Source: Paraburkholderia sp. BL23I1N1 (lineage in GTDB: Bacteria; Pseudomonadota; Gammaproteobacteria; Burkholderiales; Burkholderiaceae). From it: 64,000 nt of DNA. Below the pieces are notes generated by a model, which was given only the letters and a program-made list of their open reading frames with translations, ran no database searches and was not told the origin of the DNA. The translations under genes and the position numbers were made by a program. The stretch covers positions 1-64,000 of the forward strand of contig NZ_RAPV01000001.1 in assembly GCF_003610295.1 (NCBI RefSeq), in the 5' to 3' direction. Shown here piece after piece: positions 7,844 to 20,830 of this stretch (positions are counted from its first letter, which is position 1; each line of letters begins with the position of its first letter).

Positions 7844-8647
7844 TTACCAGGTGGCGCCGGGATGCTGGCGCGCGAGGCTTTGCATTTCGGCCAGCACGAA
7901 GCCCATGTGTTCTGAATGCTCGCCATGTTTGCCGGTCGTGATGTGCTTGACTGCTTCGGGCAGCGTGAGCGTGGCCTGGTCGAGCGTGGCCTGTACGTCT
8001 TCGAGCCACGCCGCCTTAAGGTCCGACGTCAGCGGCCCGATGCCGGCCGCGGCGATGGTCTCTTCCACTGCGTCGGCACTGAAAAACTCGCGCGTGTACG
8101 GCAGCAGATAGTCGAGTGCGGCTTGTGCGCGCTGATGCGATTCGTCCGTGCCGTCGCCGAAACGGATCAGCCATTCGCTCGCGTGGTGCACGTGATAGCT
8201 GGTTTCCTTGATCGACTTCGAGGCGATCGCTGCGAGCTGTTCATCCTTCGACGTAGTGAGGGCAGTCCACACGTGCGCCATCAGCGTCGAGTACAGGAAA
8301 TTGCGCACGATTGTGACTGCGTAGTCCTTCTCGGCTTGCGCGGTACCGGCGAGCGGGCCGTAATGCGGCAACTCGGCCAGCGTGTAATTGGCGAACTCGC
8401 GTTCGGCGCGGAAGTAGGCGTAGTCGTCTTCCGTGCGGCTTTTGCCGGTGAGCTGCTGTTCCAGCGAGGCGGCGTGCGTGTACAGCAGGCGCGCCTGGCC
8501 GATCAGATCGAGACTCATGTTCGACAGCGCGATGTCCTCTTCGAGGATCGGGCCGTGACCGCACCACTCGGTGTTGCGCTGACCGAGGATCAGCGCGGTG
8601 TCCGCGAGGCGCAGCACGTACTGCAGATGTTGGGGCGTGATGGTCAT
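7844..8647 (-). CDS. paaC: Phenylacetyl-CoA epoxidase structural subunit PaaC
   Basis: A 267-residue ferritin-like helical protein, the partner that forms the stable core with PaaA. Recognised segments include LADTALILGQRNTEWCGHGP, LSLDLIGQARLLY-like helix residues (MSLDLIGQARLLYTHAA) and EWLIRFGDGTDESH. PaaC keeps the four-helix fold but lacks a full di-iron ligand set and is structural in the known complex. It starts 8 bp after paaB and is followed 43 bp later by paaD, all on the minus strand. Confidence 0.95.
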   Translation of the reverse strand: MTITPQHLQYVLRLADTALILGQRNTEWCGHGPILEEDIALSNMSLDLIGQARLLYTHAASLEQQLTGKSRTEDDYAYFRAEREFANYTLAELPHYGPLAGTAQAEKDYAVTIVRNFLYSTLMAHVWTALTTSKDEQLAAIASKSIKETSYHVHHASEWLIRFGDGTDESHQRAQAALDYLLPYTREFFSADAVEETIAAAGIGPLTSDLKAAWLEDVQATLDQATLTLPEAVKHITTGKHGEHSEHMGFVLAEMQSLARQHPGATW

Positions 8648-8655
8648 GGCCGCGC

Positions 8656-8940
8656 TTACATGTGGTTGACTTCGTCGGGGAGCGTGTAGAACGTCGGGTG
8701 GCGGTAAATCTTGTCGCCAGCCGGTTCGAACAGTTCCGCCTTGTCTTCCGGCGCGGACGCTGTGATCGCCGACGACGGCACCACCCAGATGCTCACGCCT
8801 TCCTGGCGGCGCGTGTAGACGTCGCGTGCCATGCGCAGCGCCATCGGCGCGTCGGCGGCGTGCAGGCTGCCGCAGTGTTTATGGTCGAGTCCCTGCTTGC
8901 TGCGCACGAAGACTTCCCAAATCGGCCATTCCTTGTTCAT
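8656..8940 (-). CDS. paaB: Phenylacetyl-CoA epoxidase subunit PaaB
   Basis: A 94-residue protein beginning MNKEWPIWEVFVRSKQGLDH, the usual PaaB N-terminus, followed by HCGSLHAADAPMALRMARDV and a tail ending DEVNHM. Length and sequence agree with the family. PaaB is a small bridging subunit of the PaaABCE complex that epoxidises the ring of phenylacetyl-CoA. It is 39 bp downstream of paaA and 8 bp upstream of paaC. Confidence 0.95.
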   Translation of the reverse strand: MNKEWPIWEVFVRSKQGLDHKHCGSLHAADAPMALRMARDVYTRRQEGVSIWVVPSSAITASAPEDKAELFEPAGDKIYRHPTFYTLPDEVNHM

Positions 8941-8979
8941 CGCTGATCTCCTGATACTTTGTCCGGGTTGCCGCGTCAG

Positions 8980-9978
8980 TTAAGCGGCGTGCTGTTGTGC
9001 GCGCCGGCGTTGCTTTTCGGCGTGGGCGAGGGCAGCTTCGCGTACCCAGGCGCCGTCGTCATGCGCTTTCACGCGGGTCGCGAGGCGCTCGCGGTTGCAC
9101 GGGCCGTCGCCATTCACGACGCGCCAGAATTCTTCCCAGTCGATGTTGCCGTAGTCGTGGTGGCCACGGGCTTCGTTCCACTTCAGGTCCGGGTCCGGGA
9201 GCGTGACGCCGAGCACCTTGGCCTGGTCGACAGTGGCGTCGACGAATTTCTGGCGCAGATCGTCGTTCGAAATCCGCTTGATGCCCCATTTCGACGACTG
9301 GCTGCTGTGGATCGAGTCCTTGTCGCTCGGGCCGAACATCATCAGAACGGGCCACCACCAGCGGTTCACGGCTTGCTGGACCAGTTCACGTTGCGCTTCC
9401 GTGCCGCTCATCATCGACATCAGCGCGTCGAAGCCCTGGCGCTGATGGAACGACTCTTCCTTGCAAATACGGATCATTGCGCGTGCATACGGACCGTAAG
9501 TGCAGCGGCACAGCGGAATCTGGTTCATGATCGCCGCGCCGTCCACCAGCCAGCCGATCACGCCGACGTCCGCCCACGTGGGCGTCGGGTAATTGAAGAT
9601 GCTCGAATATTTGGCTTTGCCCGAGTGCAGCGCGGCGATCAGTTGATCGCGCGACACGCCGAGCGTTTCGGCCGCGCTATATAGATAGAGGCCGTGGCCG
9701 GCTTCGTCCTGCACTTTGGCCAGCAGGATCGCCTTGCGCTTCAGGCTGGGTGCGCGCGAAATCCAGTTGCCTTCCGGCAGCATGCCGACGATTTCAGAAT
9801 GCGCGTGCTGGGAGATTTGCCGCACCAGCGTCTTGCGGTAGGCGTCAGGCATCCAGTCCTGCGCCTCGATTTTGCCGTCGGCGGTCATGACCGCGTCGAA
9901 TTGCGCCTGCTCGGGCGAACTCGCTGCCGCGTCGAGCGGGGCAACATTGCCGGGGATATCCAGGGATTGCGTGTACAT
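8980..9978 (-). CDS. paaA: Phenylacetyl-CoA epoxidase catalytic subunit PaaA
   Basis: A 332-residue di-iron oxygenase subunit that epoxidises phenylacetyl-CoA. Paired ExxH iron-ligand motifs are visible: E92-A-G-H95 within [15 protein letters not shown], and E175-S-F-H178 within [12 protein letters not shown] set the start at ATG 9978 ([10 protein letters not shown]). The open frame extends to an ATG at 10026, but that codon lies in the palindromic operator and upstream of the likely transcription start, so it cannot be used if the promoter call is right. First gene of paaABCDE; single upstream promoter with operator. Confidence 0.96.
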   Translation of the reverse strand: MYTQSLDIPGNVAPLDAAASSPEQAQFDAVMTADGKIEAQDWMPDAYRKTLVRQISQHAHSEIVGMLPEGNWISRAPSLKRKAILLAKVQDEAGHGLYLYSAAETLGVSRDQLIAALHSGKAKYSSIFNYPTPTWADVGVIGWLVDGAAIMNQIPLCRCTYGPYARAMIRICKEESFHQRQGFDALMSMMSGTEAQRELVQQAVNRWWWPVLMMFGPSDKDSIHSSQSSKWGIKRISNDDLRQKFVDATVDQAKVLGVTLPDPDLKWNEARGHHDYGNIDWEEFWRVVNGDGPCNRERLATRVKAHDDGAWVREAALAHAEKQRRRAQQHAA

Positions 9979-10014
9979 GGGGACGCTCTCAGCGGAAGTT
10001 GTCTGTGTTTGCGC

Positions 10015-10042
10015 AGTATAAGCCAACCGACCGGTCGGTTAA
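10015..10042 (-). promoter_or_regulatory. paaA promoter
   Basis: On the minus strand TATACT (plus 10015-10020) forms a good -10, with a weaker TTAACC -35 (plus 10037-10042) at 16-bp spacing. The spacer is almost filled by the palindromic operator, a classic arrangement for blocking RNA polymerase. Confidence 0.6.
10025..10040. promoter_or_regulatory. PaaR operator (perfect 16-bp palindrome)
   Basis: AACCGACC-GGTCGGTT is a perfect palindrome placed between the -35 and -10 of paaA. It agrees with the ACCGACCGGTCGGT-type site described upstream of Burkholderia paa genes, where PaaR binds and phenylacetyl-CoA releases it. Confidence 0.85.
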
Positions 10043-10194
10043 TAAATTTTTTGAGAAAGATCGCAATTGTCGATAGGAGGAGGAAGGGACGCTGCCGAAG
10101 GCGTTTCGCTTGCGCTGCCGCCCCGTGCCGACACTTAACCTATAAAATTGCGAATTGGCTGCGATTTGCGGCCTTCCTGCATCCCCCGGTACTC

Positions 10195-11820
10195 ATGTTA
10201 CGTCTAAGCGAAATCAAACTCCCGCTCGATCATCCCGAGAGCGTTCTCGAAGCCGCCGTCCGCGCGCGCCTCGCTGAACTCGGCGTGGGCGACGACGGGC
10301 TCATCCGGTACACCGTATTCCGCCGCGCGCACGACGCGCGCAAGCGCGCCGACATCAAGCTCACGTACATCGTCGACGTAGAGGTGAAGGATGAAGCGGC
10401 CGCGCTCAAGCGGCTCGCCGACGTGCCGCATTGCGGCGTGACGCCGGACATGAGGTACCATTTTGTCGCCAAAGCACCGGCGCAGATGACCTCCCCGCGC
10501 CCGGTCGTGATCGGCATGGGGCCGTGCGGCTTGTTTGCCGGGCTGATCCTCGCCCAAATGGGCTTTCGTCCGATCATTCTCGAGCGCGGCAAGGCCGTGC
10601 GCGAGCGCACCAAAGATACGTTCGGCTTGTGGCGCAAGTCGGTGCTCAATCCTGAGTCGAACGTGCAGTTCGGCGAAGGCGGCGCGGGTACCTTCTCGGA
10701 CGGCAAGCTTTACAGTCAGATCAAGGATCCGAAACACTACGGCCGCAAGGTGCTCGATGAATTCGTCCGCGCGGGTGCGCCCGAGGACATTCTTTTTCTG
10801 AGCCGGCCCCATATCGGCACGTTCCGCCTCGTCAGCATGGTCGAAAAGATGCGTGCGACCATTCACGAATTGGGTGGCGAAGTGCGTTTCGAGACGCGCG
10901 TCGACGATATCGAAATCGAACAGGGCAAGGTGCGCGGGCTCAAACTGTCGACGGGCGAGCATCTGCGCTGTGACCATGTGGTGCTGGCGGTTGGCCATAG
11001 CGCGCGCGATACCTTCCAGATGCTGAACGACCGCGGTGTCTATATCGAAGCAAAGCCGTTTTCGCTCGGTTTCCGGATCGAGCATCCGCAAGGGTTGATC
11101 GATCGCAGCCGTTTCGGCAAGTTCGCGGGTCACAAGCAACTCGGCGCGGCGGACTATAAGGTGGTGCATCACTGCAGCAATGGGCGCGCGGTTTATAGTT
11201 TCTGCATGTGTCCGGGCGGTACGGTGGTTGCGGCAACGTCCGAACCGGGCCGCGTAGTGACCAACGGCATGAGCCAGTACTCACGGGCGGAGCGAAATGC
11301 CAACGCGGGGATCGTCGTCGGCATCACGCCGGACGATTATCCGGGCGGCCCGCTCGCCGGCATCGCCTTTCAGCGTAAATGGGAAGAGCGGGCGTTCGAA
11401 CTGGGCGGAGGCAACTATATGGCGCCTGGCCAGCTGGTCGGCGACTTTATCGCCGGGCGGCCGTCTACGTCGCTGGGGTCGGTGGTGCCGTCCTACAAAC
11501 CGGGCGTGCATCCGACGGATCTCAGTACCGCGCTCCCCGACTACGTGATCGAAGCGATCCGCGAGGCGTTGCCGCAGATGGACAAGAAGATCGCCGGTTT
11601 TGCCATGCATGACGCCGTGCTGACTGGCGTTGAGACGAGAACGTCGTCGCCGATTCGCGTGCGGCGCCGGGACGACTTTCAGAGCATGAATGTCGAGGGT
11701 TTATATCCGGCCGGCGAGGGAGCGGGGTATGCCGGCGGCATCTACTCGGCAGCCATCGACGGGATCGAAGTGGCCGAAGCGCTTGCGCTGAAGATGGCGG
11801 GGGCATCGCAGGCGGACTGA
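10195..11820 (+). CDS. FAD-dependent oxidoreductase (COG2509-like)
   Basis: A 541-residue protein starting at ATG 10195 (MLRLSEIKLPLDHPE). Residues 1-95 form the small N-terminal domain common in this family. A Rossmann dinucleotide site follows at ~103-135: VVIGMGPCGLFAGL then PIILERGK. Later family features are NVQFGEGGAGTFSDGKL, LAVGHSARDTFQML, CMCPGGTVVAATSE and the C-terminal FAD signature GLYPAGEGAGYAGGI. The substrate is unknown; annotated relatives are simply 'NAD(P)/FAD-dependent oxidoreductase'. It starts about 150 bp from the divergent paaA promoter. The frame stays open far upstream, but those codons overlap paaA and its operator. Confidence 0.88.
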   Translation: MLRLSEIKLPLDHPESVLEAAVRARLAELGVGDDGLIRYTVFRRAHDARKRADIKLTYIVDVEVKDEAAALKRLADVPHCGVTPDMRYHFVAKAPAQMTSPRPVVIGMGPCGLFAGLILAQMGFRPIILERGKAVRERTKDTFGLWRKSVLNPESNVQFGEGGAGTFSDGKLYSQIKDPKHYGRKVLDEFVRAGAPEDILFLSRPHIGTFRLVSMVEKMRATIHELGGEVRFETRVDDIEIEQGKVRGLKLSTGEHLRCDHVVLAVGHSARDTFQMLNDRGVYIEAKPFSLGFRIEHPQGLIDRSRFGKFAGHKQLGAADYKVVHHCSNGRAVYSFCMCPGGTVVAATSEPGRVVTNGMSQYSRAERNANAGIVVGITPDDYPGGPLAGIAFQRKWEERAFELGGGNYMAPGQLVGDFIAGRPSTSLGSVVPSYKPGVHPTDLSTALPDYVIEAIREALPQMDKKIAGFAMHDAVLTGVETRTSSPIRVRRRDDFQSMNVEGLYPAGEGAGYAGGIYSAAIDGIEVAEALALKMAGASQAD

Positions 11821-11904
11821 TCCGGCGATAGAGTTTGCCCGGTCGGCCGCGATGGCCATGGCGATCGGGCACAATGCACGTTTCGCATCGTACTGACCAC
11901 CCGA

Positions 11905-13173
11905 ATGACCATTCGCACCCTGGCTGCCGCATGTGGCGCGGCGCTGCTTTGCCAATTTTCCGTCTCCCCGACTGTTTTTGCCGCCGACGCCTCGACGCAT
12001 TGGGTCACTGCGTGGGCGACGGCCTTGCAACCTATCCCGCAACGGTCGGATTTGCCGCCGCTTTACCGTGTCCCGGAAGTCGCAGGGCGCACGGTTCGTC
12101 AGATCGTCTATTCCACGCTGTCAGGTAAATCCGCACGAGTCCATCTCAGCAACGAGTACGGCAAGACGGCGCTCGTCATCGAGGATTTGCGCATTGCGCG
12201 CTCGGTCGGTGGGGCGGCGGCGTTGAGCGACGGCGAGACGCGTGTGACGTTTGGCGGTAAGAGTTCGGTGAGCGTACCGGCGGGCGCTGAGTTGGACAGC
12301 GATCCGATAGCTATCGACATCGTCGAAGGTGCGCCCTATGCGATTAGCACGTTTATGGGGCCTGAGCAGCGGATCGTGGCATGGCACCGGGTTTCGAACC
12401 AGTTGAACTTCGTTTCCGCACCGGGTAATCATACCGCCGACGCTTCCGCTGAGTCGTTTCGCGGCCGGTTCACGCAATATGTGTGGGTGACGGGTTTGTC
12501 GGTGGAGGCGCCTTCGTCGGCTGCCGTCGCTGCGATCGGCGATTCAATCACCGACGGCATGCGCTCCAGCCTGAATCAGAACCGGCGCTGGCCGGACGCG
12601 CTGGCGCGTCGGTTCGCCAGCACCGGCGACCACTCGACGGCAATCGTCAATCTTGGCATTAGCGGCAATCGCTTGTTGAGCGATTCACCCTGCTACGGTG
12701 ACGCGCTCGTCCGGCGTTTCGACCGGGACGTGCTGGAACGCCCGGGCGTCAAGACGGCGATTCTGTTGATCGGAATCAACGACATCAACTTTGCCGAGAT
12801 GCCTGCTCGCAGCGGCCTTGATTGCGACTTTCCTCATACCTCGGTGACGGCAGCCGATCTGATTGCTGGCTACCAGCGGGTGATTGCGGATGCACGGCAC
12901 CGCGGCGTGAAGGTGTTCGGCGCAACGTTGACGCCGGCATCGTTGCCGGCGCCGCGCGAGACGATCCGGCTCGCGGTCAACCAGTGGATTCGAACCGGTC
13001 ACGCTTTCGATGGCATCGTAGATTTCGACGCAGCGCTGCGTGACCCGGCGCAACCGAATCGCCTGCAGCGCGCCTTTGACAGTGGCGACCATGTCCATCC
13101 CAGCGATGCCGGATATGCCGCAATGGCCGAAGCGATTCCAGTGGCTGCTGTAGTGAACTCGACCCGGAAGTGA
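11905..13173 (+). CDS. Secreted SGNH/GDSL-family hydrolase
   Basis: A 422-residue esterase/lipase-type protein. A Sec signal covers residues 1-26 with a likely cut after SPTVFA. An accessory beta domain at ~30-200 precedes the SGNH domain. The four SGNH blocks are visible: GDSITDG at 212-218 with nucleophile S214; the Gly of NLGISGNR; the Asn of IGINDINF; and D395-H-V-H398 in GDHVHPSDAGY as the catalytic Asp/His. The natural substrate is unknown; relatives act on acylated sugars or lipids. The product should be periplasmic or secreted. It lies 84 bp after the FAD oxidoreductase on the same strand and ends just before the rrn promoter region. Confidence 0.9.
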   Translation: MTIRTLAAACGAALLCQFSVSPTVFAADASTHWVTAWATALQPIPQRSDLPPLYRVPEVAGRTVRQIVYSTLSGKSARVHLSNEYGKTALVIEDLRIARSVGGAAALSDGETRVTFGGKSSVSVPAGAELDSDPIAIDIVEGAPYAISTFMGPEQRIVAWHRVSNQLNFVSAPGNHTADASAESFRGRFTQYVWVTGLSVEAPSSAAVAAIGDSITDGMRSSLNQNRRWPDALARRFASTGDHSTAIVNLGISGNRLLSDSPCYGDALVRRFDRDVLERPGVKTAILLIGINDINFAEMPARSGLDCDFPHTSVTAADLIAGYQRVIADARHRGVKVFGATLTPASLPAPRETIRLAVNQWIRTGHAFDGIVDFDAALRDPAQPNRLQRAFDSGDHVHPSDAGYAAMAEAIPVAAVVNSTRK

Positions 13174-13202
13174 GCTGCCAGGAAAAATTTTCCGTCAAAC
13201 GC

Positions 13203-13231
13203 TTGTCACATGACCGATGTTCACCTATAGT
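13203..13231 (+). promoter_or_regulatory. rrn promoter P1
   Basis: TTGTCA at 13203-13208 and TATAGT at 13226-13231 are separated by exactly 17 bp. It is the first of two tandem sigma-70 promoters ahead of the 16S gene. Confidence 0.7.
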
Positions 13232-13318
13232 TCGGCTCCTCGTTTGTGAACGAGGGCCGCGGCGGAAACCAGCGGCTGTAGCGTCAACAAGGTTTTAAGC
13301 GAAAGCGAAAAAATGATG

Positions 13319-13347
13319 TTGACGAAACGAAAAAGAGCCTTCATAAT
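13319..13347 (+). promoter_or_regulatory. rrn promoter P2
   Basis: TTGACG at 13319-13324 and CATAAT at 13342-13347 with 17-bp spacing, followed by a CTCG discriminator. It is near consensus, and an A-rich upstream stretch (AAGCGAAAGCGAAAAAATG) could act as an UP element. Confidence 0.8.
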
Positions 13348-13447
13348 CTCGTTTCTCTGCTGCTGATGCAGCGACGCAGAACGAAGCGGTGCCGGGTGGT
13401 TGTGATGGTTGCAGCGCGGTGCCGGTTTGGTAGTGGATGCGGACTCG

Positions 13448-13457
13448 ATCTTTAAAA
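13448..13457 (+). promoter_or_regulatory. boxA antitermination site (leader)
   Basis: TCTTTAAAAA in the transcribed leader matches the boxA type that loads the Nus antitermination complex on rRNA transcripts. A similar TTCTTTAACA recurs before 23S. Confidence 0.65.
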
Positions 13458-13460
13458 ATT

Positions 13461-13489
13461 AACAGCCGATAAGTGTGGGCGCTTGATGC
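13461..13489 (+). other. 5' half of the 16S precursor processing stem
   Basis: ACAGCCGATAAG at 13461-13472 is exactly complementary to CTTATCGGCTGT at 15229-15240. Pairing continues to about 13489 / 15212 when G-U pairs are allowed. The long helix would enclose 16S and be the RNase III substrate. Confidence 0.8.
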
Positions 13490-13662
13490 GCGACGCGAGC
13501 CGGATCTTTCGGGATCTGGCGTAAGCGAAAGTATCAAGTCTCACACTAGTATTAAAGGAAGGTTTTCCTGCTGGTATGGATTCATGCTGGCAGGATGATC
13601 ATTCGTCAGTACGTTGAGTGAGCGACCGGTTTCGAAAGAGACCGAAAAACAGTAACAGGTTT

Positions 13663-15193
<1,531 letters not shown>

Positions 15194-15257
15194 CTCGAGC
15201 TAACGTGTCAATGCGTTGAGCGCTCACGCTTATCGGCTGTGAACAGGACAGACTCAG

Positions 15258-15334
15258 GGGTCTGTAGCTCAGTTGGTTAGAGCACCGTCTTGATAAGGCG
15301 GGGGTCGATGGTTCGAATCCATCCAGACCCACCA
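15258..15334 (+). tRNA. tRNA-Ile (GAT)
   Basis: 77 nt, acceptor GGGTCTG / CAGACCC with encoded CCA; anticodon GAT in CTTGATAAG; T-loop GGTTCGAATCC. Standard 16S-23S spacer tRNA. Confidence 0.98.
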
Positions 15335-15391
15335 CTGTTTCTGCGGTGGCTGACCTAACCAACCGGAGACACCTGAGGTACTTGTGTGACT

Positions 15392-15467
15392 GGGGGATTA
15401 GCTCAGCTGGGAGAGCACCTGCTTTGCAAGCAGGGGGTCGTCGGTTCGATCCCGTCATCCTCCACCA
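15392..15467 (+). tRNA. tRNA-Ala (TGC)
   Basis: 76 nt, begins GGGGGATTAGCTC and ends CCTCCACCA with encoded CCA; anticodon TGC in CTTTGCAAG. Second spacer tRNA of the rRNA operon. Confidence 0.98.
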
Positions 15468-15809
15468 ATCTTCAATGCCGGTTTTACTGCGGCAAACCCT
15501 GAAAGAGGTTTGCGGTGTAGTGAAACGGGCATTGGCGATTGAGCCAGTCAGAGTGATATGCGGTTATAGCAACCGCAATATCGGCTGTCGTTCTTTAACA
15601 ATCAGGAAGAAGTAGTAAAGAGATTCACGAAAGATCGCCTGGAGATGGGTGATTGAGTAGGTGAATCAGGGTTGTGATTGTATCAATGTATGAAAAGAGG
15701 GATCGAGAGATCGCTTTTGGAATACGGCGCAACACGAATACTCAACCTGTAGCGATTGTGAGGAACACGTCATTCCCAGTGGATGAGGTGGGAGACACAC
15801 CCGTTATAG
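15468..15809 (+). other. tRNA-Ala to 23S spacer
   Basis: The 342-bp internal transcribed spacer contains a second boxA-like site, TTCTTTAACA at 15591-15600. Its last part, CACACCCGTTATAGGGTCAAG (15796-15815), pairs with CTTGATCCTATAACCGGTGTG-type sequence at 18681-18701 to form the 23S processing stem. It encodes no protein. Confidence 0.75.
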
Positions 15810-18689
<2,880 letters not shown>

Positions 18690-18837
18690 ATAACCGGTGT
18701 GTTTTACACACGCACGGTTGAGATCAGTGTTGTGCCGGAAACAACACAGCCCAGACTTCATCTGATGAAACCATCATCAGAAACTACTTCTTCCCGATTG
18801 GTTGTGCCGCCCGCCAGGGCGACACGGCAACAAGTCA

Positions 18838-18951
18838 TGCCTGATGACCATAGCGAGTCGGTCCCACCCCTTCCCATCCCGAACAGGACCGTGAAACGAC
18901 TCCACGCCGATGATAGTGCGGATTCCCGTGTGAAAGTAGGTAATCGTCAGG
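18838..18951 (+). rRNA. rrf: 5S ribosomal RNA
   Basis: TGCCTGATGACCATAGCGAG at the 5' end pairs with GTAATCGTCAGGC at the 3' end; the internal CCCATCCCGAACAGG and CCGATGATAGTG motifs are those of bacterial 5S. About 114 nt. Confidence 0.96.
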
Positions 18952-18966
18952 CTCCCCCGCAGCAAA

Positions 18967-18998
18967 CAGAAACCCCACCCGCAAAGGTGGGGTTTCTG
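18967..18998 (+). terminator. rRNA operon terminator
   Basis: CAGAAACCCCACC - CGCAAA - GGTGGGGTTTCTG is a perfect 13-bp stem just after 5S. The T-run after the stem is short (GCGTTTAC), but the stem itself includes TTT. Confidence 0.85.
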
Positions 18999-19064
18999 CG
19001 TTTACGGCGGCGTTCGACTCACTATATAAGTGAGAGCTATGAGTTTGGAACGGTCAAGCAAGCC

Positions 19065-19093
19065 TTGACAGCAAGCGGTTGTTCCCTCATAAT
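19065..19093 (+). promoter_or_regulatory. Promoter of the tRNA-tuf operon
   Basis: TTGACA (19065-19070) and CATAAT (19088-19093) at 17-bp spacing. A full-consensus -35 fits a very strong stable-RNA promoter. It would drive tRNA-Tyr, -Gly, -Thr and tuf. Confidence 0.88.
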
Positions 19094-19107
19094 CATCAGT
19101 TCTCTGC

Positions 19108-19193
19108 GGAGGGGTGCCCGAGTGGCTAAAGGGGGCAGACTGTAAATCTGTTGGCTTACGCCTACGTTGGTTCGAATCCAACCTCCTCCACCA
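19108..19193 (+). tRNA. tRNA-Tyr (GTA)
   Basis: 86 nt with a long variable arm, anticodon GTA in CTGTAAATC, acceptor GGAGGGG and encoded CCA. Confidence 0.97.
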
Positions 19194-19234
19194 GAATGCA
19201 AGTTGTAGCAGTAGTTGGGAATCCATGGATCCTT

Positions 19235-19308
19235 GCGGGTGTAGCTCAATGGTAGAGCAGAAGCCTTCCAAGCTTACGACGAGGGTTCGATTCCCTTCAC
19301 CCGCTCCA
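19235..19308 (+). tRNA. tRNA-Gly (TCC)
   Basis: 74 nt, GCGGGTGTAGCTCAATGG start, anticodon TCC in CTTCCAAG, ends CACCCGCTCCA with encoded CCA. Confidence 0.97.
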
Positions 19309-19324
19309 GTAACAAAGAAGTAGC

Positions 19325-19399
<75 letters not shown>

Positions 19400-19462
19400 G
19401 AAGTACTCGGTGATTGTTTGCGCGCGGCGCAACGTACGGATAAATCCTCTTAGGAGTCGAAA

Positions 19463-20653
19463 ATGGCCAAGGGTAAGTTTGAGCGGACCAAGCCGCACGT
19501 GAACGTCGGCACGATCGGTCACGTTGACCACGGCAAGACCACGCTGACGGCAGCGATCACGACGGTGCTGACCAAGAAGTTTGGCGGCGAAGCAAAGGCA
19601 TACGACCAGATCGACGCGGCGCCGGAAGAAAAGGCACGTGGCATCACGATCAACACGGCGCACGTCGAGTACGAAACGGCTAACCGCCACTACGCACACG
19701 TCGACTGCCCGGGCCACGCTGACTATGTGAAGAACATGATCACGGGCGCAGCGCAGATGGACGGCGCGATCCTGGTGTGCTCGGCCGCCGACGGCCCGAT
19801 GCCACAAACGCGTGAGCACATCCTGCTGGCGCGTCAGGTTGGCGTTCCGTACATCATCGTGTTCCTGAACAAGTGCGACATGGTGGACGACGCTGAGCTG
19901 CTGGAGCTGGTCGAGATGGAAGTTCGCGAACTTCTGTCGAAGTACGACTTCCCGGGCGACGACACGCCGATCATCAAGGGTTCGGCCAAGCTGGCGCTGG
20001 AAGGCGACGCAGGCGAGCTGGGCGAAGTGGCGATCATGAACCTGGCCGACGCGCTGGATACGTACATCCCGACGCCGGAGCGCGCAGTTGACGGTGCGTT
20101 CCTGATGCCGGTGGAAGACGTGTTCTCGATCTCGGGTCGCGGCACGGTGGTGACGGGTCGCGTTGAGCGCGGCGTGGTGAAGGTCGGCGAAGAAATCGAA
20201 ATCGTCGGTATCAAGCCGACGGTGAAGACGACGTGCACGGGCGTGGAAATGTTCCGCAAGCTGCTCGACCAGGGTCAGGCCGGCGACAACGTGGGTATCC
20301 TGCTGCGCGGCACGAAGCGTGAAGACGTGGAGCGTGGCCAGGTTCTGGCGAAGCCGGGTTCGATCAACCCGCACACGCACTTCACGGCTGAAGTGTACGT
20401 GCTGAGCAAGGACGAAGGCGGTCGCCACACGCCGTTCTTCAACAACTATCGTCCGCAGTTCTACTTCCGTACGACGGACGTGACGGGCTCGATCGAGTTG
20501 CCGAAGGACAAGGAAATGGTCATGCCGGGCGACAACGTGTCGATCACGGTGAAGCTGATCAATCCGATCGCGATGGAAGAAGGTCTGCGCTTCGCAATTC
20601 GCGAAGGCGGCCGTACGGTCGGCGCAGGTGTGGTTGCCAAGATTCTCGAGTAA
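19463..20653 (+). CDS. tuf: Elongation factor Tu, intact copy
   Basis: A 396-residue GTPase that delivers aminoacyl-tRNA to the ribosome. GTP-binding motifs are GHVDHGKT at 19-26, the switch region [25 protein letters not shown] near 80, and NKCDMVDD near 135. Domains 2 and 3 follow, with [13 protein letters not shown] and the C-terminal [12 protein letters not shown] ribosome site (TTAGGAG) lies a few bases upstream of ATG 19463. It is the last gene of the tRNA-Tyr/Gly/Thr-tuf unit. It is almost identical to the second tuf gene near 38.6 kb, apart from its first seven codons; see there. Confidence 0.99.
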   Translation: MAKGKFERTKPHVNVGTIGHVDHGKTTLTAAITTVLTKKFGGEAKAYDQIDAAPEEKARGITINTAHVEYETANRHYAHVDCPGHADYVKNMITGAAQMDGAILVCSAADGPMPQTREHILLARQVGVPYIIVFLNKCDMVDDAELLELVEMEVRELLSKYDFPGDDTPIIKGSAKLALEGDAGELGEVAIMNLADALDTYIPTPERAVDGAFLMPVEDVFSISGRGTVVTGRVERGVVKVGEEIEIVGIKPTVKTTCTGVEMFRKLLDQGQAGDNVGILLRGTKREDVERGQVLAKPGSINPHTHFTAEVYVLSKDEGGRHTPFFNNYRPQFYFRTTDVTGSIELPKDKEMVMPGDNVSITVKLINPIAMEEGLRFAIREGGRTVGAGVVAKILE

Positions 20654-20718
20654 CGCCAGATAGTTCTCGTTGATCGGTTGTTTCGGGGTTGGCGGTGCCG
20701 TCAACCCCAAAATGGTTT

Positions 20719-20794
20719 AGGGGTATAGCTCAACTGGCAGAGCGTCGGTCTCCAAAACCGAAGGTTGGGGGTTCGATTCCCTCTGCCCCTGCCA
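20719..20794 (+). tRNA. tRNA-Trp (CCA)
   Basis: 76 nt, AGGGGTATAGCTCAACTGG start, anticodon CCA in CTCCAAAAC, ends CCCCTGCCA with encoded CCA. It lies between tuf and secE, as is common in betaproteobacteria. Confidence 0.97.
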
Positions 20795-20830
20795 ACTCTC
20801 GCGCCACATGTGGCGCTTCGTTAAGGTGTT

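Larger units (their letters stand above)
13174..13662 (+). other. rRNA operon promoter and leader region
   Basis: This 489-bp stretch has no gene. It holds two sigma-70 promoters, a boxA antitermination site and the 5' half of the 16S processing stem, listed separately. The rest is leader RNA; a short G/C hairpin lies near 13236-13275. Confidence 0.8.

Noticed and set aside
9979-10026. Longer paaA start at 10026
   Set aside because: The codon lies inside the operator and upstream of the predicted transcription start; homologues begin at the internal ATG at 9978.
20685-20708. GGGGTTG/CAACCCC hairpin after the first tuf gene as a terminator
   Set aside because: The stem is short and is followed by AAAATGG, not a T-run. 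tRNA-Trp begins 11 bases later, so read-through or processing is more likely.
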